Shown: in pieces, positions 6,763 through 14,150 of the stretch | Numbering within the stretch: the stretch's first letter is position 1 | How the letters are laid out: every line of letters begins with the position of its first letter | DNA from: Spirochaetota bacterium | Lineage (GTDB): Bacteria > Spirochaetota > Spirochaetia > DSM-27196 > PWMO01 | NCBI GenBank assembly: GCA_009908925.1 | Contig: JAAAOH010000111.1 | Coordinates: forward strand, 1-19,651 | Length of the DNA stretch: 19,651 bases | Direction: 5' to 3' | The notes under the pieces: model-generated | What the model was told of the DNA's origin: nothing | Database searches by the model: none | The model's input: the letters and a program-made list of their open reading frames with translations, nothing else | Made by a program: the position numbers and the translations under genes

Positions 6763-7634
6763 GAGGATACCTCCTCCATGCAGGCCAGAACGCAGTCGGT
6801 GATAACCACCGAATTGAGGTAGCGCTTGAACTCCACGCTGCCGAGGATATCGGCCTGCGGGCTCACCGACTCGGCGACGGCCTTCTCGAGGGCTTCGCGC
6901 GCTTTGAGCTCGCCGGAGACGATGCCGGCCTCCACCTTCGGTAGTCGGATAGGTCGTGCGGCGACGCAGCCGGCGGCGACAACTGCCCGGCGGATCGCGC
7001 CGGGGCCACCGATAGCGCCGCCGGCGGCGCCGCGGCCACCGGTACCGCCGGCGTTACCGCCGCCGCTGCCGCCGCCCGGCTCGCCGGGGACGATCTTCAC
7101 CGCGGCGCTTACCACGGGAAGCGCGAGGTGCGAGCGGGACTCCTTCACCGCCCTGCAGACGCCCTCGACCGCCGGGATATGGAAGCGCAGAATCAGCGCC
7201 TTCCGGCCTCCGCCCACGTAGTCCTCTACCGACACCGGACCGTCGCTCGTCTCCGCCTGCGCCTCCAGTGCGATGAGGGCGGGAATCAGATAGGAGTCCG
7301 GCCGCCCGGCACCGACGTTTCCCCCGATGGTCGCGATGTTTCGAACGCTCCGGGTCGGGATGAACCCCGCCGCCCGGCTCAGTGCCTCAGGCACCCCGGT
7401 ATGATCGCAGAGCTCCTGCAGCGTCACCCCGGCGCCGACGACGAACCCGTCCGAGCGCACATCGATGCCTCGGAGGTCGAGATCGTCGAGGCTTACCACC
7501 CGCTCCGGCGCCTCGCCGCGCCCGACCGCGGCGGCGTTGTTGACCTGCGTTCCGCCGGCCAGGTAGACATAGCCCTGCTCGTGCAGGGAAACGGCCTCTT
7601 CCACCGAAGTGGCCCGCTTGAAATCCGTTATCAT
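6759..7634 (-). CDS. ygfM: YgfM-type FAD-binding subunit of molybdenum hydroxylase
   Basis: This 291-aa protein belongs to the FAD-binding (CO-dehydrogenase M subunit/XdhB) family. AGGTQVNN (26-33) and the ATIGGNVGAG loop (101-110) are the two flavin pyrophosphate-binding segments. The C-terminal CO_deh_flav_C-like part starts near 215. Gene order directly before xdhD, with an ATGA overlap, identifies it as YgfM, the partner that passes electrons between the XdhD Mo site and an external carrier. Residues 184-213 are a run rich in Gly and Ala, inserted between the FAD domain and the C-terminal domain, which is not a normal feature of the family. The start at 7634 is supported by GGGAG about 8 nt upstream. 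Confidence 0.92.
   Translation of the reverse strand: MITDFKRATSVEEAVSLHEQGYVYLAGGTQVNNAAAVGRGEAPERVVSLDDLDLRGIDVRSDGFVVGAGVTLQELCDHTGVPEALSRAAGFIPTRSVRNIATIGGNVGAGRPDSYLIPALIALEAQAETSDGPVSVEDYVGGGRKALILRFHIPAVEGVCRAVKESRSHLALPVVSAAVKIVPGEPGGGSGGGNAGGTGGRGAAGGAIGGPGAIRRAVVAAGCVAARPIRLPKVEAGIVSGELKAREALEKAVAESVSPQADILGSVEFKRYLNSVVITDCVLACMEEVSS
6996..7085 (-). repeat. Gly/Ala-rich low-complexity insert in ygfM
   Basis: These 30 codons (residues 184-213) are made of ggc/gcc-type triplets, with Gly at more than half of the positions. The insert keeps the reading frame and lies between two folded domains, as expected for a slippage-expanded linker. Confidence 0.75.
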
Positions 7635-7662
7635 ACCGCGTCTCCCGTGAAGCAGTGCAGCT

Positions 7663-9081
7663 TCATATCACCCCGGCCTTTTCGTACAGACGCCATGCCG
7701 CGGCATTGGCCTGCTCGAAAAGCCGTTCCTCATCGATTCCGACAAGCCGGCCGTTCTCGACCGCGACGTTGCCGTTGACGATGGTGTAGTCGGCACCATG
7801 ATTGTAGCCCGAGAATACGAGCGCCGCCAGCGGATCGGAGAGCGCGCCGGCGTACTCCATTTTGTGCACGTCGAAGAGCGCAAGGTCCGCTCCGCCGCCC
7901 ACCGAAAGCGTCCCGACCCCGTTCACCCCGAGCAGGGCCGCCCCGTTCTCCGTTGCCATCCGCAGGACATCCCGGGCTCCGAGGGCATCGGCACCCCGGG
8001 CAACCCGCTGCAGCAAGAGGGCGTTTCGAAGCTCTCCGAGCATATCCGAGGAGTCGTTCGAGGCGCTGCCGTCTACGGCCAGTCCGACGGTGATCCCGCG
8101 CTCGGTCATCTCCGGCACCCGGCACACCCCGGAGCCGAGGCGCATGTTCGAGGTCGGACAGTGGGCGATGCTGCAGCCGGTCTCCGCGAGGCGGTCGAGC
8201 TCCCCGTCGTTGAAATGGATACCGTGGGCGAACCAGACGTCGGGCCCCACGAAGTCGCAGTCCTCCATGACTTCGAGGGGCCGCCGCCCGAGCTGATTGA
8301 GGCAGAACTCGTTCTCGTCCTCGGTTTCGGCGAGATGGGTGTGCAGCCGCACCCCGTAGCGTCGGGCAAGCGCGGCGGTCTCCCGCATGGACTCCTCGGA
8401 GACCGAGAAGGGGCTGCACGGCGCGAGGGCGACCTTCCGCATGGCGAGGTCGTCCGGATCGTGAAACTCACCTATTACGCGCTCGGAATCCGCGAGGATC
8501 CGCTCCTCATCCTGTACCACCGAATCCGGCGGGAGGCCCCCGTCCTTCCGGGAGCGGCTCATCGAGCCACGGGTGGGGACGAAGCGCATGCCCGTGTCGG
8601 CGGCGGCGGCGAACTGCACGGCCATGATGTCGGCGGAGACCCCGTCGGGGTAGAGATAGTGGTGGTCGGTGCTCGTCGTGCATCCGGTTTTGAGGAGCTC
8701 CGCGGTGGCAAGGGCCGTGGACCAGTAGACGGCGTCCTCGTCGACGTACTTCCAGACCTCGTAGAGGTACTTGAGCCACGGAAAGAGCTCTGCGTCCTGC
8801 ACCGCCGGAAGGTTCCGGGTAAGAGTCTGGTAGAAGTGATGATGCGTGTTCACGAAGCCCGGCACCACGACGTGACGCGAGGCGTCGATCACCCGGGTCT
8901 TCCCGGCGGCGGCCCCGGCGGTGGGGGTCCCGGCGGTGGCCCCGGCGGCGTCCGCCAGCCCCGGCCCGATGGCGGCAATGCGATTGCCCTCGATGAGCAC
9001 ATCGACGCCCCCGCGGCCTGGATCGTCGGCGCTGGTGACGAGATGATAGCAGTTCTTCAGAAGGATCCGTTCTGCGGCCAC
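7663..9081 (-). CDS. 8-oxoguanine deaminase-like amidohydrolase
   Basis: A metal-dependent amidohydrolase of 472 aa (numbered here from the TTG at 9087, which would add two residues). It has the metal-binding VNTHHHFYQ (79-87, His82/His84), HTHLAE (249-254), His288 in FAHGIHF, and Asp339 in AVDGSASND. Segments such as QTLTRNLPAVQDAELFPWL, RGSMSRS, GGLPPDSVV and CPTSNMRLGSG agree, from memory, with the 8-oxoguanine deaminase (EC 3.5.4.32) subgroup, close to triazine hydrolases. The reaction would be 8-oxoguanine + water to urate + ammonia; isocytosine is a possible alternative substrate. A TTG at 9087 is also in frame, but AGGAGG lies only 3 nt before it and 8-9 nt before the GTG at 9081, which I prefer. 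It has an Ala/Gly/Thr-rich insert at residues 44-62. It lies between a PLP enzyme gene (32-nt gap) and ygfM (28-nt gap). Confidence 0.88.
   Translation of the reverse strand: MAAERILLKNCYHLVTSADDPGRGGVDVLIEGNRIAAIGPGLADAAGATAGTPTAGAAAGKTRVIDASRHVVVPGFVNTHHHFYQTLTRNLPAVQDAELFPWLKYLYEVWKYVDEDAVYWSTALATAELLKTGCTTSTDHHYLYPDGVSADIMAVQFAAAADTGMRFVPTRGSMSRSRKDGGLPPDSVVQDEERILADSERVIGEFHDPDDLAMRKVALAPCSPFSVSEESMRETAALARRYGVRLHTHLAETEDENEFCLNQLGRRPLEVMEDCDFVGPDVWFAHGIHFNDGELDRLAETGCSIAHCPTSNMRLGSGVCRVPEMTERGITVGLAVDGSASNDSSDMLGELRNALLLQRVARGADALGARDVLRMATENGAALLGVNGVGTLSVGGGADLALFDVHKMEYAGALSDPLAALVFSGYNHGADYTIVNGNVAVENGRLVGIDEERLFEQANAAAWRLYEKAGVI
8902..8958 (-). repeat. Ala/Gly/Thr-rich low-complexity insert in the 8-oxoguanine deaminase-like gene
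   Basis: Residues 44-62 (ADAAGATAGT...) sit between the two small N-terminal beta segments, where amidohydrolases usually have a tight loop. The DNA is made of repeating ggcgg/cccgg units. Confidence 0.7.
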
Positions 9082-9089
9082 GCTCAATA

Positions 9090-9095
9090 CCTCCT
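9090..9095 (-). promoter_or_regulatory. Strong ribosome binding site deciding the deaminase start
   Basis: AGGAGG on the minus strand lies 8 nt from the GTG at 9081 but only 2-3 nt from the TTG at 9087. Spacing therefore favours GTG. Confidence 0.65.
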
Positions 9096-9113
9096 CGTCT
9101 TCGTCGCTCCCCG

Positions 9114-10574
9114 CTACGTGTAGGCGCGGACCCGGTCGTTGAACTCACCGATCAGCCGGTCGAGCTCGGGGCGCAGGGCATTGATGTTCTCCCAGTAGTC
9201 GCGGTCGTACCACTGGGAGTTGATCTCCTCGAAGGTCTTTCCCTGCTGCTCCACCCAGGTGTAGTACTTGAGGTTGTGAATGCGCTTTTTCTCCTCGTAG
9301 CGCAGCTCGAGCAGCCGGTCGGTGCCCGTGCGCGCGAGGAGCTCGAAATCCGCAACCGCGTTGTCCCGCGTGTAGGGCCCACGCTCTGCGGAAAGCTCTG
9401 CAAGCCGCGAGGTGTAGAGCGCCTCGGAATCGGTGAACACCGTCATGATGATGTCCTCCTCGCCGAGCTCGTAGTACCGGGCGAACTTCACCGCGGCAAG
9501 CACGTTACAGATGGAGCTGATGCCGAGCACGTCAAGGCTCGAGACGACCTCCGGCGCCACGCCGCGCTCTGCGAGGTACTCCCGGCCCACCGGCTCGTTG
9601 AACAGGCGGAACAGTCGCATCGTCTGCTCGTCGTCGACGGCAACCACCATGTCGGTGTCGAGGAGATTGTGGATCCAGGGTACGTGCTTGTCGCCGATCC
9701 CTTCGATCCGATGCCCGCCGAAGCCGTTTGCCAGTAACGTCGGGCACTGCGTGGCCTCGGCTACGGCCAGTTTGGCCGCGGGATAGCGTTCCTTCAGGTA
9801 CTCCCCGGAGGCGGTGGTGCCGGCGGAGCCTGAGGAGACCACCGCGCCTGCAACCCGGTCCCGGGGCCTGGCAACCTCGGCAATGACTTTCTCCATCGCC
9901 CGTCCGGTTACCTCGTGATGCCAGAGCCGATTCCCCATCTGCTCGAACTGGTTGAAGATGAACACGCCCGCCCCGCGCTCTGCCTCGAGCTCGTGGCACT
10001 TGTCGAAGATCTCCTTCACGTTGCTCTCGCAGCCGGGGGTCGCGATGGTCTCATCGGCCATGTTTTCGAGCCACCGAAACCGCTCGCTGGACATCTCCTC
10101 GGGCAGAATGGCCACCGACTTGCAGGCGAGGAGCCTGGAGATGTAGGCGCCGCCGCGGCAGTAGTTCCCCGTCGACGGCCACACCGCCATGTTGCGCTCC
10201 GGGTCGAACTGCCCGGTGACCAGGGTCGGCGCGAGGCAGCTGTAGGCCGCACCAACCTTGTGGGCACCGGTGGGAAACCACTTGCCCACGAGCCCGATGA
10301 TCCGCGCCTTCACCCCACTCACCGACGGCGGGATCTCAAAGTAGTTCACACCGCCGAAGGTGCCGCGCTCCGACGGCTCGTTCTCCCAGGTCACCCGAAA
10401 GAGGTTTCGCGAATGCACCTCGTCGCGACCGATCCCGCGGAGCTCGGCCTGGATGTCCTCAGGGATAGTCTCCGGGTCGGCCATCTCCGCATAGGTCGGC
10501 AGCAGGATGCCCTGCCGAGCGCAGAGTCGTGCGTTTCGGTCGATCTGTTGCTCGCTCCTCGTCAGGTCGATCAT
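9114..10574 (-). CDS. Fold-type II PLP-dependent enzyme of unknown substrate
   Basis: This 486-aa protein belongs to the tryptophan-synthase-beta/cysteine-synthase superfamily. Lys106 in PTGAHKVGAAYS (101-112) is the probable PLP Schiff-base lysine. PSTGNYCRGGAY (133-144) is the substrate/phosphate loop, with Tyr-Cys-Arg where most relatives have His-Gly-Arg. SSGSAGTT (247-254) is the Gly-rich loop binding the PLP phosphate. It is longer than typical relatives, with N- and C-terminal extensions of about 80 and 70 residues; the C-terminus is rich in Tyr, Trp and charged residues. It does not resemble YgeX (diaminopropionate ammonia-lyase), which it may replace. A beta-elimination releasing ammonia from an amino-acid-like intermediate is inferred. 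GGAGG precedes the ATG, which overlaps the FAD subunit stop (ATGA). Confidence 0.85.
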   Translation of the reverse strand: MIDLTRSEQQIDRNARLCARQGILLPTYAEMADPETIPEDIQAELRGIGRDEVHSRNLFRVTWENEPSERGTFGGVNYFEIPPSVSGVKARIIGLVGKWFPTGAHKVGAAYSCLAPTLVTGQFDPERNMAVWPSTGNYCRGGAYISRLLACKSVAILPEEMSSERFRWLENMADETIATPGCESNVKEIFDKCHELEAERGAGVFIFNQFEQMGNRLWHHEVTGRAMEKVIAEVARPRDRVAGAVVSSGSAGTTASGEYLKERYPAAKLAVAEATQCPTLLANGFGGHRIEGIGDKHVPWIHNLLDTDMVVAVDDEQTMRLFRLFNEPVGREYLAERGVAPEVVSSLDVLGISSICNVLAAVKFARYYELGEEDIIMTVFTDSEALYTSRLAELSAERGPYTRDNAVADFELLARTGTDRLLELRYEEKKRIHNLKYYTWVEQQGKTFEEINSQWYDRDYWENINALRPELDRLIGEFNDRVRAYT

Positions 10575-11497
10575 GGTTCCTCCGATGATGGATGCGCTGA
10601 TGATGCGGGGGCCGACGCCGGGGCGGCGAGCATGCGCAGAAACTCCTGCAGGCTGTTCAGTGCGACCTGCCGGCGGTAGGCGGCGGTGGAGCGCTGGTCA
10701 TCGATGGGGGTGATGCTCGCCTCGGCCGCCTCGAGGACCGCCTGCATGTCGATCTCCGTAACCTCAGCTCCGGCGAGGAGCTTCTCAGCTTCGCGAAGTC
10801 GTACGACCGTCGGCGCCACCGCCCCGACCGCAAAGCGGAGCTCCGCGATGCGCCCGCCCTCGAGACGCGCCCATCCGGCCGCCGAAAGCTTGGAAAGCGC
10901 GTTCGCCCGCCGCGTGCCCACTTTGCGGTAATAGAGCCGGCCCCCAGCCAGTGGCGGGACGACGAAGCCCGTGATGATCTCGTTCTCCTCGAGAGCCGTC
11001 GCTCCGGGCCCGGTGAGAAAGTCGCCCACGGGAAGGCGTCGCTCCCGCTCGGGGCTTTGCAGCACCACCTCCGCCTCGTGCACGAAAAGCGGCGGAATCG
11101 TGTCTCCCGCCGGAGAGGCATTTGCAACGTTTCCGGCCATCGTGGCACGGGTTCGAAGCGCCGGAGAGGCGATAAGCTCCACCGCGCGCCGCAGGAGCTC
11201 CGGGAGCACATCGTCCTTCTCGAGCATCTGCGCGCAGGTGACGCCGGCGCCGATCGTGATGCGGTCCTCCGTCACCTCTATCTCCCGAAGCTCTTCCACG
11301 GCGTCGAGGAAGAGTACGGGTCCCGGCAGCCGCATCCCGGTGCCGGTGTATCCGCGATACTTCACCATGAGATCGGTGCCGCCGGCAAAAGGGACGGCCC
11401 GGGTGCGGGCGCGAAACTCCAGCGCCTCCTCGAGGCTCCGGGGGCGCAGGGTTTCGGCAGTTCGGGCGGCGCGGGCGGGGCGGGGCGTGTCTACCAT
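10571..11497 (-). CDS. Xanthine dehydrogenase-type FAD-binding subunit
   Basis: This 308-aa protein has FAGGTDLMVKY (37-47) and ATMAGNVANASPAGD (118-132), the two FAD-binding loops of the CoxM/XdhB family, then a C-terminal domain with YYRKVGTRRANALSKL (189-204) and the family ending IDDQRSTAAYRR (265-276). It is the flavin subunit of the three-subunit hydroxylase encoded with the two genes upstream, passing electrons from the 2Fe-2S subunit to NAD or another acceptor. The start overlaps the 2Fe-2S gene by 7 nt and has GGAG upstream. The last 18 residues are a Pro/Ala/Ser-rich tail. It is a paralogue of the YgfM protein in the same operon. Confidence 0.92.
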   Translation of the reverse strand: MVDTPRPARAARTAETLRPRSLEEALEFRARTRAVPFAGGTDLMVKYRGYTGTGMRLPGPVLFLDAVEELREIEVTEDRITIGAGVTCAQMLEKDDVLPELLRRAVELIASPALRTRATMAGNVANASPAGDTIPPLFVHEAEVVLQSPERERRLPVGDFLTGPGATALEENEIITGFVVPPLAGGRLYYRKVGTRRANALSKLSAAGWARLEGGRIAELRFAVGAVAPTVVRLREAEKLLAGAEVTEIDMQAVLEAAEASITPIDDQRSTAAYRRQVALNSLQEFLRMLAAPASAPASSAHPSSEEP

Positions 11498-11985
11498 ATC
11501 TCGTCTCCACGCTCGCGTGCCCGCTCCCGTGCCCGCCGTGCCGCAAGCTGTATACCGTCTATGATCATGTCATAGCCCGTGCAGCGACAGATATTGCCGG
11601 ATATGGCGTGGCGAATCTCCTGCTCGGTGGGGTCGGGATTGTGTTGGAGAAGCTGCCTGGCCGCCATCATCATCCCCGGCGTGCAGAACCCGCACTGCAC
11701 CGCGTGGGCTTCTGCAAAGGCGTCGGCGAGGAGCTTCCCGCCCTCGGTCTCGCCCAGGCCCTCGATCGTGCTGATGTCGGTCCCATCGGCCTGCGCCGCC
11801 GGGACGAGACAGCTCGCAACGAGCATGCCGTCCATGAGCACCGTGCAGGCACCGCACTCTCCCTCGCCGCAGCCCTCCTTGGTGCCCGTGAGTCCGAGGT
11901 CTTCGCGCAGTAGGTCGAGAAGCCGGGCAAGCGGCTCAGCCTCCACGGTGCGGGAGGTTCCGTTCAGGGTGAAGGTTATCTTCAT
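11491..11985 (-). CDS. Xanthine dehydrogenase-type 2Fe-2S subunit
   Basis: This 164-aa protein has all eight cluster cysteines. Cys39, Cys44, Cys47 and Cys59 form the plant-type ferredoxin cluster (GCGEGECGACTV). Cys98, Cys101, Cys133 and Cys135 form the second cluster (QCGFCTPG and NICRCTGY). It links the molybdenum and FAD subunits of a three-part hydroxylase. The frame is open upstream to 12345, but that part overlaps the Mo-subunit gene. The ATG at 11985 gives the normal length, has GGAG 8 nt upstream and overlaps the stop of the Mo gene in an ATGA junction. It ends in an Arg/Glu-rich tail. It is the only intact 2Fe-2S hydroxylase subunit in the window, which matters because the XdhD domain has lost its clusters. 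Confidence 0.95.
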   Translation of the reverse strand: MKITFTLNGTSRTVEAEPLARLLDLLREDLGLTGTKEGCGEGECGACTVLMDGMLVASCLVPAAQADGTDISTIEGLGETEGGKLLADAFAEAHAVQCGFCTPGMMMAARQLLQHNPDPTEQEIRHAISGNICRCTGYDMIIDGIQLAARRARERARERGDEIW

Positions 11986-14150
11986 CGCATGATCTCCAGA
12001 AGCCGTTCGGGCGTGAGGGGTACGGCGGGGCAGCTGCGGTCCACCGCCTGCTCCACGGCGGCGCAGTATGCAGCGTGTCCGGCGTTGTGGACCATCTCCC
12101 CCATTCCCTTGGCACCGTAGGCGCCGTACTCGTAGGGATTGTCCAGGGTGGCCGCTTCGGTACGCGGGAAGTCGAGGCTGGTGGCAACGATGTAGTCCGC
12201 CATCGTGCGCTGGCGGAACACCCCGGTCCCGTCGACCTCGAGGTTTTCGAAGGAGCCGAAGCCCAGGGCCTGGCTCATTCCTCCCTGTATCTGCCCGGCA
12301 ACCACACGCTCGTCGAGGGGTACGCCGACGTCGTACACGCCCCATGCACCGATCACGGAAGGCTCGTAGCTCACCGGGTCAACCTCGACCTCCACGACGT
12401 TTACGCCCCAGCCGTACGCCGCGTAGGCGTCCCCGGTGAGGGTCTGTTGATCCCACGACATCCCCGGGGGCATCGTGTAGTGGGCCTCGGCCTCCTGTGC
12501 CTCCCCGTCGATCCACTGCTCCTTGAGCTTCTCCGCCGCCTGCTGCACGAGGTAGCCGACGATCATCGCGGTGCGGCTTGCAACGGTGGGGCCCGAGTCA
12601 GGCACCCGGTCGGTGTCGGGATTTTCGTAGCCGATCTTGGCAGGCGGGATACCGAGGGCCATTCCCGCCACCTTGCGCAACGTGGTCTTCGGCCCCTGGC
12701 CCATGTCCATATTGGCGAGAAGAAGCTCCACGTGATCATGTTCGTCCTTGCGAAGCTTCACCGTCGCCTTGATGATCCGCTGCTCCCCGTCCCCTGTGAA
12801 ACCCGAGCCGTGATTGAAGACCGCTATGCCGATGCCCTTCCAGGGCTCCCGTTCGTAGCGCTCGCGCTTTCGCTCGAAATCCGAGAGCTCGACGGCCCTG
12901 TCTATCAGATCACCTACGATGACCGACTCCCGGATGTGTCCGCCGGTGATCGTCGGATCCCCCTGCCGCAGGAGATAGGGGCGACGTACCGCGAGGGGGG
13001 AGCGGCCGAGCTCCCGCGCCACACGCTCCATGTGCATTTCGAGCGCGAAAATGGCCTGCGGCGCGCCGAACCCGCGGAAGGCCCCCGAGGGGACGGTTGA
13101 GGTTGCCACCGCCCGCCCCCGCACCCGGGCACTGGGGAAATTGTAGGCGCCGTTCGAGGTGAAAATGGCCCGCTGCAGCACGATGGCCGAGTAGCTCTCG
13201 TAGGCGCCGCCGTCGATGATGATGTCGAAGTCGAGCCCGATGATCCGCCCGGTTTCGTCGTGGGCGGTGCGCACCGTCGTGCGGGAGGGATGACGCTTGG
13301 AGGTCCAGGCGAGGTCCTCGCTTCGGTCGAAGATGATGCGAAGCGGCCGGCCGATCTTCCAGGCGGCAACCGCCGCCGGAGCGGCCATGATCTCGGGGTA
13401 GTCCTCTTTGCCGCCGAAGGCGCCGCCGGTGGTGGTCTGCACCACGCGCACCTCGACGCCCGGCCCCATGACGTCCTCCACCGCGTGCTTCACGTAGTAG
13501 GGACACTGCAGAGAGCCGTAGACGGCGATCTTCGGCGGTTGGGCGCCGCCGCCGGCGGGCGCCGCCCCGGCGTCTGCCTCCTCCACCCGCACGATGAGCC
13601 CCTGGGTCTCGAGGTAGAGTTGCTCCTGAAAGCCGGTGCTGTAGTGCCCTTCGATCACCCGGGCCGCCCGGGCGAATGCGGCGTCGGGATCCCCTTTCTG
13701 CAGGGTGTAGTCCGCGTAGAGGTTATCCCGGCCGTGCATGGCGCCGCCCCGGCAGGCAAGGCCGTCGTCCAGGGTGACCGCCGGCTCCACCGGTTCGTAT
13801 TCCACCTCGATCTCGCCGAGGATGCGGTCCACGACCCGGGGATCGGGTCCGGCCACGAGAAGGATGATCTGGCCGCGGTAGCGGATCTCGGTCTCGGCAA
13901 AGGCGGGCCAGTCGGTCTTGATGAGGGCGACGTGGTTCTCTCCCGGCACATCGCGGTAGTCGACCGCGTGGTAGCCCTCGGGGAGCTCCGGTATGCGCAC
14001 CGCCGTGATACGCCCCCGGGTGAAGCCCGCCCGGTAGAAGCGGGCAGTGAGCATGTCCTCATGAGGATAATCGGCGATGTAGCGCACCTCGCCTGCTGCT
14101 TTCTCCCGTCCGTCAGGCCGGGCAATAGACTTCGATATCTCTGCACTCAC
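11982..14150 (-). CDS. Xanthine dehydrogenase-type molybdenum-binding subunit
   Basis: This 722-aa protein covers the full aldehyde oxidase/xanthine dehydrogenase molybdopterin subunit. The a/b hammerhead domain is at about 1-125 (SIARPDGREKAAGEVRYIAD near the start). The Mo-binding part follows, with TGGAFGGKED (241-250), SGAFRGFGAPQ (355-365), MDMGQG and the C-terminal GAKGMGE, whose Glu685 is the expected catalytic base. It is grouped as the molybdenum subunit with the following 2Fe-2S and FAD genes. A purine substrate such as xanthine or hypoxanthine is inferred from context, not from specific residues. The frame is open to 14267, but homology begins right at the GTG (14150), which overlaps the preceding stop (GTGA). 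An Ala/Gly-rich insert is at residues 190-206. Confidence 0.93.
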   Translation of the reverse strand: MSAEISKSIARPDGREKAAGEVRYIADYPHEDMLTARFYRAGFTRGRITAVRIPELPEGYHAVDYRDVPGENHVALIKTDWPAFAETEIRYRGQIILLVAGPDPRVVDRILGEIEVEYEPVEPAVTLDDGLACRGGAMHGRDNLYADYTLQKGDPDAAFARAARVIEGHYSTGFQEQLYLETQGLIVRVEEADAGAAPAGGGAQPPKIAVYGSLQCPYYVKHAVEDVMGPGVEVRVVQTTTGGAFGGKEDYPEIMAAPAAVAAWKIGRPLRIIFDRSEDLAWTSKRHPSRTTVRTAHDETGRIIGLDFDIIIDGGAYESYSAIVLQRAIFTSNGAYNFPSARVRGRAVATSTVPSGAFRGFGAPQAIFALEMHMERVARELGRSPLAVRRPYLLRQGDPTITGGHIRESVIVGDLIDRAVELSDFERKRERYEREPWKGIGIAVFNHGSGFTGDGEQRIIKATVKLRKDEHDHVELLLANMDMGQGPKTTLRKVAGMALGIPPAKIGYENPDTDRVPDSGPTVASRTAMIVGYLVQQAAEKLKEQWIDGEAQEAEAHYTMPPGMSWDQQTLTGDAYAAYGWGVNVVEVEVDPVSYEPSVIGAWGVYDVGVPLDERVVAGQIQGGMSQALGFGSFENLEVDGTGVFRQRTMADYIVATSLDFPRTEAATLDNPYEYGAYGAKGMGEMVHNAGHAAYCAAVEQAVDRSCPAVPLTPERLLEIMR
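11994..11997 (-). promoter_or_regulatory. Ribosome binding site deciding the 2Fe-2S subunit start
   Basis: GGAG on the minus strand, 8 nt before the ATG at 11985, inside the 3' end of the Mo-subunit gene. Confidence 0.6.
13533..13583 (-). repeat. Ala/Gly-rich low-complexity insert in the Mo-subunit gene
   Basis: Residues 190-206 (EEADAGAAPAGGGAQPP) interrupt two beta strands of the Mo-binding domain at a surface-loop position. It is similar in composition to the inserts in ygfM, ssnA and the deaminase gene. Confidence 0.65.

Noticed and set aside
7010..7085. GC-rich triplet tract as a CRISPR or minisatellite array
   Set aside because: No regular repeat-spacer structure; the tract is in frame and encodes a Gly-rich linker.
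7798..9123. Plus-strand open frame of 441 codons opposite the deaminase
   Set aside because: Shadow of the deaminase gene with a low-complexity Gly/Pro stretch from the repeat tract.
9114..10574. YgeX diaminopropionate ammonia-lyase
   Set aside because: Same fold and expected position, but sequence around the PLP lysine and substrate loop, and the length (486 against about 400), do not match YgeX as I know it.
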